From NCBI RefSeq assembly GCF_006438925.1, contig NZ_RCZA01000006.1:186001-250000 (forward strand): DNA of 64,000 bases, given 5' to 3'. How positions within the stretch are numbered: the first letter of the stretch is position 1; each line of letters starts with the position of its first letter. The DNA comes from Pseudomonas mandelii. Lineage in GTDB: Bacteria > Pseudomonadota > Gammaproteobacteria > Pseudomonadales > Pseudomonadaceae. The translations under genes and the position numbers were made by a program. Shown here one piece after another: positions 39,320 to 46,318 of this stretch. Under the pieces are notes generated by a model, which did no database searches, was not told where the DNA came from, and worked only from the letters and a program-made list of their open reading frames with translations.

Positions 39320-39691
39320 ATGCGCATGATTAAAACTACCGCTGTTGCCATTGGGCTGCTCATGAGCGCGCTCGCTCAAGCGCACCCAAAACTGCTTTCC
39401 TCCACTCCGGCAGAAGGTGCGGATGGCGCGGCACCCGGCACTGTCGAACTGCACTTCTCGGAAAACCTCATGACCCAGTTTTCCGGCGCGAAACTGGTCA
39501 TGACCGAAATGCCCGGCATGGCGCACTCCCCCATGCCCATGAAAGCCAAAGTCTCTGGGGGTAGCGATCCGAAAACCATGGTCATCACACCGCTTTCGCC
39601 ACTGCCTGCCGGCACCTACAAAGTCGAATGGCGCGCGGTGTCGTCGGACACTCACCCGATCACCGGCAACGTTACGTTCAAAGTGAAGTGA
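39320..39691 (+). CDS. copC: Periplasmic copper-binding protein CopC
   Basis: 123 residues. After signal cleavage at AQA the mature protein begins with His (HPKLLSSTP), the N-terminal copper ligand of CopC. The Met-rich loop MTEMPGMAHSPMPM (Cu(I) site in classic CopC) and the C-terminal SSDTHPITGNVTF with a further ligand are present. Followed directly by copD with no gap. Confidence 0.94.
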   Translation: MRMIKTTAVAIGLLMSALAQAHPKLLSSTPAEGADGAAPGTVELHFSENLMTQFSGAKLVMTEMPGMAHSPMPMKAKVSGGSDPKTMVITPLSPLPAGTYKVEWRAVSSDTHPITGNVTFKVK

Positions 39692-39694
39692 TTG

Positions 39695-40630
39695 ATGAGC
39701 GACTCGGTCAGCATTGCACTGCGCTTTGGGTTGTATGTGGATTTGATGTTGCTGTTTGGGGTGGCGCTGTTTGGGCTCTATAGCCTTAAAGGACAGGAAC
39801 GGATATCGGGCGCGGCGTTACCGTTTCGGTCAATGTTGGTGGGAACGGCGGTGCTGGGTGTGCTGTTTTCCGTCGCCAGCATGGTGATGATGGCCAGGGC
39901 CATGAGCGGTGAGACGAACTTTGCCGAGCTGCGTCCGCATATCGAGATGATGGTGTTTGAGACGGACGTGGGGTTGGCCTGGACGGTTCGCATTGTTGCA
40001 CTGGTTGTCGGCAGTTTGGCGGTCATGTTCAACCAACGGGCGCCCGGCGTCAGTCTGCTGATCGCGTCTGCTGCTGGAGGCATCGCCCTCGCCAGCTTGG
40101 CCTGGAGCGGTCATGGGGCGATGGATGAAGGTAGCCGGCGGTATTGGCATTTCATCACCGACATCTTGCATCTGCTGGCGGCGGGGGCGTGGCTGGGTGG
40201 GTTGATCGCATTTGCCTTGTTAGCGAGGATCAACTCACTGCAAAGCGAAGAGCACATCCGGCTGCTGGTCCGTGCTGTTAAGCGGTTTGAATGGGTGGGC
40301 GCGGTGATTGTGGTCGTGATCACCGTGACGGGAGTCGTGAACTACCTGTTCATCGTCGGCCCTGAACTTGACGAGGTGTTTCTCAGTACCTACGGGATTT
40401 TGCTTTTTATCAAAGTGGGGTTGTTTGCCGGGATGCTGGTGCTGGCCGCGTTGAATCGGTTTCACCTTGGGTCACTGTTGGAGCGGTCGCTGCGGGACAG
40501 GCAATACCAGGTAGCGGCGAATGCATTGCGGCGCAGCGTGGTAGTGGAGTTGGTGGCGGCAGTGTTGATTGTGGGGTTGGTTGCCTGGTTGGGGACATTG
40601 AGTCCAGAGATGGAAATGAGCGCGGAGTAA
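39695..40630 (+). CDS. copD: Inner-membrane copper resistance protein CopD
   Basis: 311 residues with about eight hydrophobic helices, e.g. FGLYVDLMLLFGVALFGLYS near the start, and conserved WSGHGAMDEG and HFITDILHLLAAGAW segments with His that fit CopD/PcoD. With CopC it is thought to import copper to the cytoplasm. A TTG at 39692 could also start it; the gap to copC is three bases. Codon use is a little less GC-rich at third positions than upstream. Confidence 0.93.
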   Translation: MSDSVSIALRFGLYVDLMLLFGVALFGLYSLKGQERISGAALPFRSMLVGTAVLGVLFSVASMVMMARAMSGETNFAELRPHIEMMVFETDVGLAWTVRIVALVVGSLAVMFNQRAPGVSLLIASAAGGIALASLAWSGHGAMDEGSRRYWHFITDILHLLAAGAWLGGLIAFALLARINSLQSEEHIRLLVRAVKRFEWVGAVIVVVITVTGVVNYLFIVGPELDEVFLSTYGILLFIKVGLFAGMLVLAALNRFHLGSLLERSLRDRQYQVAANALRRSVVVELVAAVLIVGLVAWLGTLSPEMEMSAE

Positions 40631-40646
40631 CGTAAAGGGGGATCAC

Positions 40647-40660
40647 TTGATATGGATCAA
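40647..40660 (+). promoter_or_regulatory. Anr/FNR box
   Basis: TTGATATGGATCAA is a perfect match to TTGAT-N4-ATCAA. It lies 58 bases before the 31-codon ORF. A centre at 40653.5 would put a class II start site near 40695, with TAAGCT (40682-40687) as -10. Confidence 0.7.
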
Positions 40661-40717
40661 TGACGGCCTCTTGATCGGGATTAAGCTCAAGAAAATCCCT
40701 CGGATCGGGTACACACT

Positions 40718-40813
40718 ATGCTCTGGTTCCGCACTCACCTACCGCTGCTGATCCGCCAAGTGCTCGCACTGTGGCCGCCAGCACGCCTGCGCTTCGTTCG
40801 CTTCAACAATTAA
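40718..40813 (+). CDS. 31-residue micro-ORF behind the Anr box
   Basis: ATG to TAA encodes MLWFRTHLPLLIRQVLALWP then PARLRFVRFNN. The peptide is an amphipathic or membrane-seeking helix with a basic C-terminal half. SD is weak (TCGGG). It may be a small protein or a leader peptide for the Met-rich gene 77 bases downstream; a palindrome CCGGAATTCCGG (40831-40842) follows its stop. Confidence 0.45.
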   Translation: MLWFRTHLPLLIRQVLALWPPARLRFVRFNN

Positions 40814-40890
40814 AACCGTCCTCCGAGCGCCCGGAATTCCGGCCGCCCCCTTTGGCTTCGCCTCTTTAGCGCAACTCACTGGAGATTGCC

Positions 40891-41289
40891 ATGCATACAC
40901 ACTTCAAAGCACTCGTCGCCGCACTGCTCATCAGTAGCCCATTGGTTGCTCTGGCCGTCGACGAACATCACCCCGACACACCGCCAACCACACCGGCCAC
41001 CGCCACCGCCACCACGCAAGACAAGGCCATGAGCGAACAGATGGAAAAAATGCAGGCGGCCCACAAAAAAATGATCGCCGCCAAAACCCCGGCCGAACGC
41101 CAGGCCGCCATGCAGGAAGGCATGGCCACGATGAAGGACAGCATGGGCATGATGCACAACCACTGCCAAGGCATGGGAATGGGCAAAGGCATGTCCGGCG
41201 GCAAGGACCCATCAGACCAGATGATGGGCATGATGATGAAAATGATGGATCAGCAGTCGAGCATGATGAAGATGCCTATGAGCAACTAA
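40891..41289 (+). CDS. Met-rich exported protein, probable copper-binding
   Basis: 132 residues. Signal peptide MHTHFKALVAALLISSPLVA, a Thr/Pro-rich linker, a helical middle (MSEQMEKMQAAHKKMIAAKT) and a C-terminal part with many Met and His (GMMHNHCQGMGMGKGM, MMGMMMKMMDQQ). Composition and position between copABCD and copZ argue for periplasmic Cu(I) binding, but no named domain was recognised. SD TGGAG is good. Confidence 0.8.
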   Translation: MHTHFKALVAALLISSPLVALAVDEHHPDTPPTTPATATATTQDKAMSEQMEKMQAAHKKMIAAKTPAERQAAMQEGMATMKDSMGMMHNHCQGMGMGKGMSGGKDPSDQMMGMMMKMMDQQSSMMKMPMSN

Positions 41290-41306
41290 CGCTCTTAAAG
41301 AAGCGC

Positions 41307-41337
41307 TTGACCTTAACATCGTGGCAAGGTCAACCAT
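41307..41337 (+). promoter_or_regulatory. CueR-type operator/promoter of copZ
   Basis: TTGACCTT (41307-41314) and AAGGTCAA (41326-41333) form a perfect dyad with an 11-base spacer. TTGACC would be the -35, and the -10 (AACCAT, 41332-41337) is at the long 19-base spacing used by MerR-family activators. cueR itself is not in the window. Confidence 0.75.
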
Positions 41338-41388
41338 CGATCTACTTCATCACACCACCTGCCACTCACAGTAAAAGAGGTTTACGTA

Positions 41389-41658
41389 ATGAACAGTACT
41401 GAACTGCAAGTCGAAGGCATGAGCTGCGGGAGTTGCGTCAAACACATCAACGCCGCGTTACAGCCGCTCGCCGGAGTGGGTGAAGTGACTGTCGATATGG
41501 TGTCTGGTCGGGTCAAGGTGACTGGAGATGCCGAGAGCGATGTTCTGTTATCGGCACTGAAGGAGGCAGGGTATCCAGCAAGCGTACTGGCAGAAGACAA
41601 ACATGAAGGCGTAAAGAAGAAATCTGGCTGCGGCGGGTCAAGTTGCTGCTGTCACTGA
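41389..41658 (+). CDS. copZ: Heavy-metal-associated copper chaperone, CopZ-like
   Basis: 89 residues. One HMA domain with the GMSCGSCVKHINAAL metal site (Cys14 and Cys17). Unusually, it continues past the normal 66-70 residues into a C-terminal tail KKKSGCGGSSCCCH with four more Cys and a His, which could bind extra metal. Cytoplasmic. Preceded by a CueR-type operator. Confidence 0.9.
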   Translation: MNSTELQVEGMSCGSCVKHINAALQPLAGVGEVTVDMVSGRVKVTGDAESDVLLSALKEAGYPASVLAEDKHEGVKKKSGCGGSSCCCH

Positions 41659-41743
41659 GTCCGCCCCGGCGAGGATGAAGTTGAGCGGTGCGGCAGAAAG
41701 TAAGTACTCTCAGCCCCCACTCCATCATGGAAGCCGGATAACA

Positions 41744-42529
41744 ATGAAAAACATAAAAAGCACAATGATGCTCGGTGGCCTGCTCGCTCTATCGTTTGGC
41801 GCTCAGGCAGAGCAATCGCATTTGGACAACGTCATCCAACAAGGCCAACTGCGCGTGTGTACGACGGGCGACTACAAGCCCTATACCTCCAAAGCCGAGG
41901 ACGGCGAATACTCGGGCATCGACATCGCCATGGCCCGTTCGCTGGCCGACAGCCTGGGTGTCAAGGTTGAATGGGTGCAGACCACCTGGAAAACCCTGAT
42001 GCCCGACATGCTGGCGGGCAAATGCGACATCGGCGTCGGCGGCATCTCAGTCACGCTGGAGCGCCAGAAAAAAGCCTTCTTCAGCACCACGCTGGACGTC
42101 GACGGCAAAATCCCGCTGGTGCGCTGCGAAGATCAGGCGTTGTACCAAACCGTCGAACAAATCAACCAGCCTTCGGTTCGTTTAGTCGAACCTGCAGGCG
42201 GCACCAACGAAGCCTTTGTTCACGCCTTTCTACCCAAAGCGCAATTGAGCCTTCACGACAACGTGACCATCTTCCAGGAGCTGCTGGACAAGAAGGCTGA
42301 CGTGATGATCACCGATGCTTCGGAAGCGCTGTATCAGCAGAAACTCAAACCCGGTCTGTGCGCGGTGAACCCGAAGCAATTCATGCAATACGGCGAGAAG
42401 GCTTACTTGCTACCGCGCGATGACATGACTTGGAAGTTGTACGTCGATCAGTGGCTACACCTAGCCAAAGTCACAGGCAACTACCAAAAAGTATTGGGCC
42501 AATGGATAGCGACACCCGAGCCCAAATAA
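41744..42529 (+). CDS. pheC: Periplasmic cyclohexadienyl dehydratase-like protein (PheC type)
   Basis: 261 residues. A signal peptide (MLGGLLALSFGAQAEQ) is followed by a bacterial SBP_3 fold. LRVCTTGDYKPYTSKAEDGE, ISVTLERQKKAFFS, PAGGTNEAFVHAF, DNVTIFQELLDKKADVMITD and KAYLLPRDD agree closely with periplasmic cyclohexadienyl/arogenate dehydratase PheC of Pseudomonas. It would convert prephenate or arogenate to phenylpyruvate or Phe. An amino-acid-binding role cannot be excluded. Start MKNIKS is chosen over ATG 41675 because it begins the signal peptide. Confidence 0.8.
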   Translation: MKNIKSTMMLGGLLALSFGAQAEQSHLDNVIQQGQLRVCTTGDYKPYTSKAEDGEYSGIDIAMARSLADSLGVKVEWVQTTWKTLMPDMLAGKCDIGVGGISVTLERQKKAFFSTTLDVDGKIPLVRCEDQALYQTVEQINQPSVRLVEPAGGTNEAFVHAFLPKAQLSLHDNVTIFQELLDKKADVMITDASEALYQQKLKPGLCAVNPKQFMQYGEKAYLLPRDDMTWKLYVDQWLHLAKVTGNYQKVLGQWIATPEPK

Positions 42530-42546
42530 CCGCACGTACACCATCC

Positions 42547-42590
42547 ATGTAGCAGCTGGCGAAGCCTGCGTCCGACTGCGCAGCAGTCGC
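42547..42590. repeat. Single REP palindrome
   Basis: GTAGCAGCTGGCGAAGCCTG followed by CGTCCGACTGCGCAGCAGTC; one half of the 'gtagcagctgcc' class without a partner. Confidence 0.55.
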
Positions 42591-42633
42591 CAACCTAAAG
42601 CACACGGCACATCAGGCAAAACGCAAAACGCAA

Positions 42634-42657
42634 AACGGCGGAAACACTTCCGCCGTT
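42634..42657 (-). terminator. Terminator between pheC-like and lipoprotein genes
   Basis: AACGGCGGAA-ACAC-TTCCGCCGTT. The T-rich side lies on the minus strand (TTTTGCGTTTTGCG), so it mainly ends the lipoprotein gene, whose stop codon lies within the stem. Confidence 0.8.
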
Positions 42658-42874
42658 AATCGTCGTGCAACAACCCCGAACTGTACTCGCCGAAGCTGTT
42701 GCCGAGCGCACTGCCATGGAAATTCATCTTATTGGGGTTGTTGGTAGGCCCCGGGCCAAAGCCGGCAGACGGCAGGGTGGCTTCCGAATATTCGCTATGG
42801 GTGCTTGCACCCGAACAGGCGCTCAACAGCAATGCACCGGCGATCAGAGCGACTTTGAAGAGGTTCGAGATCAT
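42656..42874 (-). CDS. Small lipoprotein, 72 residues
   Basis: Signal peptide and lipobox LSAC (Cys20) after MISNLFKVALIAGALLLSAC. The mature part is short, Gly/Asn/Ser-rich and without recognised domain (AGFGPGPTNNPNKMNFHGSA). Residue +2 is Ser, so outer-membrane location is expected. Confidence 0.75.
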   Translation of the reverse strand: MISNLFKVALIAGALLLSACSGASTHSEYSEATLPSAGFGPGPTNNPNKMNFHGSALGNSFGEYSSGLLHDD

Positions 42875-43133
42875 TTTTCAGTTTCCTGTGGGTTGGAAGC
42901 GCGGTGACCTTAGGTAGTCATCCTATGCCGAGAGACCACCAGGAATTATGAAATTTGGTGGGGCGACAGCGTTGGTTCAGGTACTGCGGTTTCCTGATGT
43001 AAAAATGGGTGTTCCCCAGACAAACTGTCAAAAGAGCAACGTCCTACACGACTCTGGGAATTGTCCGTACACTTGCGCATTGCTGAGCCTTTGTCACGAG
43101 GCCTATAGTCCGATCCGCGTCCATATGACGTAT
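42875..43133. other. Intergenic region without recognised genes
   Basis: Between the lipoprotein gene and the structured leader. A + frame ORF runs 42948-43196 (82 codons) but has no convincing SD or family signature and its end lies in the first hairpin of the leader; I do not call it. Confidence 0.4.
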
Positions 43134-43353
43134 CGGGTTTGGCGACTCGATGACAACGGTAAAGAAACCTCCGAGCTCTTCTCGGAGGGTTTCTGAACGC
43201 ACTTGGCTACCTGTTTTTTGGTGGCTGTGCGTGGGAGACCTTCGGGTCTGCCGGTTTTACCATTGTCCGGTTCGCCAACCCGCGTACAGCTACCACCCTT
43301 TTGTTTGGCGACAATTGAGTGGTAGGTCTTCCACCTACAATTGGTAACCACTC
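43134..43353 (+). ncRNA. Structured leader with mutually exclusive hairpins (candidate cis-regulatory RNA)
   Basis: In order: CGGGTTTGGCG (43134-43144) can close the domain with CGCCAACCCG (43273-43282); a 13-bp hairpin 43163-43175 with 43181-43194; a UUCG tetraloop hairpin AGACC-TTCG-GGTCT (43236-43249). Then CTACCAC (43290-43296) is complementary to GTGGTAG (43319-43325), while GAGTGGT (43317-43323) is also complementary to ACCACTC (43347-43353), directly before the ATG at 43354. GTAGGT/ACCTAC (43322-43338) is a third alternative. No SD is visible before the ATG. Structure read by eye. Confidence 0.55.
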
Positions 43354-43623
43354 ATGAAAGAATATATGGCTTTAACCAGCAACGCCGACGACCTTCCCTC
43401 GCTGTATGTAAACACCACCCAACCGCTGCATTCACTGCTTAGCACCGCACGCTACCGAATTGGTGCGGTAACGCAGATCCTGGAAAACCTCGCGATGCGC
43501 GGCGACATCACCACGGACTCGGTGATTCTCAGTGACTTCGCAATGCTTTGCTGCATACCGTTGCGCGATGGATGCGATGTGCTGGATGTCATTGCGCGCC
43601 GTATGGATGCTGAACCGTCCTGA
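43354..43623 (+). CDS. Small protein downstream of the structured leader, unknown
   Basis: 89 residues. LYVNTTQPLHSLLSTARYRI then GAVTQILENLAMRG suggest a small all-helical protein, recalling the short DUF3077-like proteins common in Pseudomonas; I cannot confirm the family. The ATG abuts the last hairpin arm of the leader and has no SD; a second in-frame ATG is at 43366. A C-terminal Cys-Cys (MLCCIPLRDGCDVLDV) is notable. Confidence 0.65.
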   Translation: MKEYMALTSNADDLPSLYVNTTQPLHSLLSTARYRIGAVTQILENLAMRGDITTDSVILSDFAMLCCIPLRDGCDVLDVIARRMDAEPS

Positions 43624-43773
43624 TGTCACAACGGGGCGCCCACCCGGACGCCCCTCCGCCCACGGGCACTCCGAGACCAACACAGAACAATCGCAGAAAG
43701 GCTCGCCTAAACCCTGCAACCCCAATCCTGATAAACTCCCCACCTCCCAGCCTCACCCATCTCAGAACCGCCA

Positions 43774-44769
43774 ATGCCCCCAATCACCGCCACACCCGCC
43801 CCGCTCTCCCGCCGCTTCTCCGTCGCCCCGATGATGGATTGGACTGATAGGCATTGCCGTTTTTTCCTACGCCTACTCTCCAAACACGCCCTCCTCTACA
43901 CCGAAATGGTCACCACCGGCGCACTCCTCAACGGCGATCACGACCGCTTCCTCCGCCACAACGACGCCGAACACCCGCTCGCCCTGCAACTCGGCGGCAG
44001 TGTGCCGCTGGATCTGGCGATGTGCGCACGCATGGCGCAGGAGCACGGTTACGACGAGGTGAATCTGAATGTCGGCTGCCCGAGCGATCGGGTGCAGAAC
44101 AATATGATCGGTGCGTGCCTGATGGGGCATCCGCAGTTGGTGGCCGATTGTGTGAAGGCGATGCGGGATGCGGTGTCGATTCCGGTGACGGTGAAGCACC
44201 GCATCGGGATTAATGGCCGGGACAGTTACGAGCAGTTGTGTGATTTCGTTGGTACGGTTCGGGATGCCGGGTGCACCAGTTTTACGGTGCATGCGCGGAT
44301 TGCGATTCTGGAGGGGTTGTCGCCGAAGGAGAACCGCGACATTCCACCCCTGCGTTATGACGTGGCGGCGCGGTTGAAGACAGATTTTCCGGAGTTGGAG
44401 ATTATTCTCAACGGCGGGATCAAGACGCTGGAAGCCTGTCACGAGCATTTGCAGACGTTCGACGGCGTGATGTTGGGTCGCGAGGCTTATCACAACCCTT
44501 ATGTGATGGCTGAGGTGGATCAGCAGCTGTTCGGCAGCACGGCGCCGGTGATTAGCCGGGCGGAGGCGCTGGCGCAGCTACGGCCTTATATAGCGGCGCA
44601 TATTGATGCGGGCGGCTCGATGCACCACATCACTCGGCATGTGCTGGGGCTGGGTACCGGGTTTCCGGGGGCGCGCAAGTTTCGGCAGTTGTTGTCGGTG
44701 GATATTCATAAGGCTAAAGAGCCTTTGGTGTTGCTGGACCAGGCGGCGGAGTTGTTGGAGGGGCGTTGA
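43774..44769 (+). CDS. dusA: tRNA-dihydrouridine(20/20a) synthase
   Basis: 331 residues. SVAPMMDWTDRHCRFF is the DusA N-terminal FMN motif, NLNVGCPSDRVQNNMIGACL carries the catalytic Cys (about 105), and IILNGGIKTLEAC and GVMLGREAYHNPY complete the barrel. Reduces U20/U20a in the tRNA D-loop. In Pseudomonas dusA is commonly beside tal; here about 1.5 kb of extra genes separate them. Confidence 0.94.
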   Translation: MPPITATPAPLSRRFSVAPMMDWTDRHCRFFLRLLSKHALLYTEMVTTGALLNGDHDRFLRHNDAEHPLALQLGGSVPLDLAMCARMAQEHGYDEVNLNVGCPSDRVQNNMIGACLMGHPQLVADCVKAMRDAVSIPVTVKHRIGINGRDSYEQLCDFVGTVRDAGCTSFTVHARIAILEGLSPKENRDIPPLRYDVAARLKTDFPELEIILNGGIKTLEACHEHLQTFDGVMLGREAYHNPYVMAEVDQQLFGSTAPVISRAEALAQLRPYIAAHIDAGGSMHHITRHVLGLGTGFPGARKFRQLLSVDIHKAKEPLVLLDQAAELLEGR

Positions 44770-44913
44770 TCAGCCGCGCTGGCCAACTCCTCCAGCCCGT
44801 GTTTGTTGTGCCGGGATAATGCGTCTTTACCGAAGCGGCTGGTCTGTTCCAGGATCAGCTTCGTTTTCACCGCCCATCGTTCCCCGTTCCGTTGAGCATT
44901 GATTTCCAAAAAT

Positions 44914-44931
44914 CCTTACCCTAATGTAAGG
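44914..44931 (+). promoter_or_regulatory. Candidate operator of the toxin-antitoxin operon
   Basis: CCTTAC-CCTAAT-GTAAGG, perfect 6-bp arms, 28 bases before the antitoxin start. Autoregulation by the antitoxin is usual for such operons. Confidence 0.5.
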
Positions 44932-44958
44932 AAAAGCTGACTTGACGGAGTATCCACC

Positions 44959-45201
44959 ATGGCAACCGCCACACTGACCTCGAAAGGACAAATCACCATT
45001 CCGGCACAGGTTCGGGCTTCTCTTGGTCTCGACACGGGGGATCGCATTGAATTTGTAGCCATAGGCGATGGTAAATTCGCCATTATGGCCGCGACTCATT
45101 CGGCTCGCGACCTCAAAGGACTCATACGCAAGCCCGCTAAAGCTGTAAGCATCGAGGACATGAACCAGGCCATCGCAGTACAAGGATCCAAAGCCATATG
45201 A
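44959..45201 (+). CDS. AbrB/MazE-fold antitoxin
   Basis: 80 residues. ATLTSKGQITIPAQVRASLG is the swapped-hairpin AbrB DNA-binding motif. The C-terminal half (DLKGLIRKPAKAVSIEDMNQ) is the toxin-binding tail with the 'MD/MNQAI' ending common in VapB-type partners. SD GGAG present. Its stop overlaps the toxin start by four bases. Confidence 0.9.
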   Translation: MATATLTSKGQITIPAQVRASLGLDTGDRIEFVAIGDGKFAIMAATHSARDLKGLIRKPAKAVSIEDMNQAIAVQGSKAI

Positions 45202-45593
45202 TAGGTCTGGATACCAACGTACTGGTCAGGTATGTCGCTCAGGATGATCCAAAGCAGTCAGCTAAAGCCTCCGAACTGATTGAGTCGCTAACGATAGCTT
45301 CTCCTGGGTTCATCACGATGGTTTCGATAGTCGAGTTGGTCTGGGTACTTCAATCCTGCTACGAGAGCGCAAAAAGCGAGATCATTACAGTCCTCGAAAC
45401 GCTTTTGCGGACTCGTGAATTGACGGTGGAAAACTCCGAAATTGTTTGGCAGGCGCTGCGTAGTTACTCACAGGCCAACGCTGACTTCGCAGATTGCTTG
45501 ATTGAGCGCAGCGCCAACGCGGCAGGCTGCGAGTACATCGTCACCTTCGACAGCAAGGCTGCCAAGACGGCAGGCATGCGTCGCCTGACCTGA
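45198..45593 (+). CDS. vapC: PIN-domain toxin, VapC family
   Basis: 131 residues. The acidic site of the Mg-dependent RNase is present: Asp5 in GLDTNVLVRY, Glu near 43 in VSIVELVWVL, Asp in ANADFADCLIE (about 97) and Asp in VTFDSKAAK (about 116). Most VapC enzymes cut tRNA or rRNA loops. Translationally coupled to the antitoxin by an ATGA overlap. The pair lies between dusA and tal. Confidence 0.92.
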   Translation: MIGLDTNVLVRYVAQDDPKQSAKASELIESLTIASPGFITMVSIVELVWVLQSCYESAKSEIITVLETLLRTRELTVENSEIVWQALRSYSQANADFADCLIERSANAAGCEYIVTFDSKAAKTAGMRRLT

Positions 45594-45650
45594 CTTGGCA
45601 CGTTCAGATCAGCCGCTTTGCATTCGTAGCCCGACACGCCCAGGAGAGAC

Positions 45651-46109
45651 ATGGAATACCACCGAGCTCGCCTTCAGTATCAATTCAACAAACTTCAACC
45701 TATCCGCGATGGCATCTTTCCGGCCTATGGTGGGAACATCGAGTTCGAGTTGTTTAGCTTCTTCGAGGTCTGTTATCACCTCAAAGACTGGGTGAAACAC
45801 TCCCCTAGCTACAGCTCGCTCAGCAACGTGGAAGACTACAAAAGCCAAAGCCCTGCACTGAGAATATGCGCCGACGTCTGCAACAAGCTTAAGCACAGCA
45901 AGCTTGATAGAAAGTTGCGAAGCGGGTCGGTGCCTGGAGTCTTCATGATCAAATCTACGATGACTGTCGGTCCAATTGGGACTACCTCGATCGTGAGCAT
46001 CGACGAGGCAAGAATTGAGACTGAACGTGGCGATGAATGCTGTTTTGAGCTCGCTCAGGAATGCATGGAGGCGTGGAAGACGTATTTCATCTTGAACAAT
46101 GCCACTTAG
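45651..46109 (+). CDS. HEPN-like protein, unknown function
   Basis: 152 residues. FFEVCYHLKDWVKHSP and ALRICADVCNKLKHSKLDRK match the helix pattern of HEPN-like proteins ('HLKDW' and 'DICN..KH'), though the strict RX4-6H nuclease motif is not obvious. SD AGGAG is good. It is AT-richer than neighbours and follows VapC, so a defence or toxin relation is possible, but no antitoxin-like nucleotidyltransferase is adjacent. Confidence 0.7.
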   Translation: MEYHRARLQYQFNKLQPIRDGIFPAYGGNIEFELFSFFEVCYHLKDWVKHSPSYSSLSNVEDYKSQSPALRICADVCNKLKHSKLDRKLRSGSVPGVFMIKSTMTVGPIGTTSIVSIDEARIETERGDECCFELAQECMEAWKTYFILNNAT

Positions 46110-46318
46110 CCTCAGCTCCATCGGCATTAAGCCGCGTTAGCCGTCAGACCGGTTGAACCTGTGGTCTGATTTGGCATCGTATTTACCGATACCGCGCCCC
46201 GCCATTCAAACAGCCGTTTTCAGGTTGTTGCCGCTGAGGCCCTCGATACGTACATGCACCCTTGAGTGGCTGTCAGCGCTCGGGTAATGTCATTAGACCC
46301 ATAGGACAGAGCACGCCC

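Noticed and set aside
40831..40842. CCGGAATTCCGG palindrome as an operator
   Set aside because: It lies after the micro-ORF within a GC-rich stretch, too far downstream of the promoter; more likely a minor hairpin.
42948..43196. 82-codon ORF before the structured leader
   Set aside because: No SD, no recognisable family, and its 3' part is the hairpin 43163-43194; the RNA structure explains the region better.
43150..43351. ORFs on both strands within the leader (65 and 82 codons)
   Set aside because: They lie across stacked inverted repeats, which keep both strands open; neither has an SD or domain.
44706..44909. 68-codon minus ORF downstream of dusA
   Set aside because: Partly antisense to dusA and no recognisable domain; retained only as a possible remnant in a finding.
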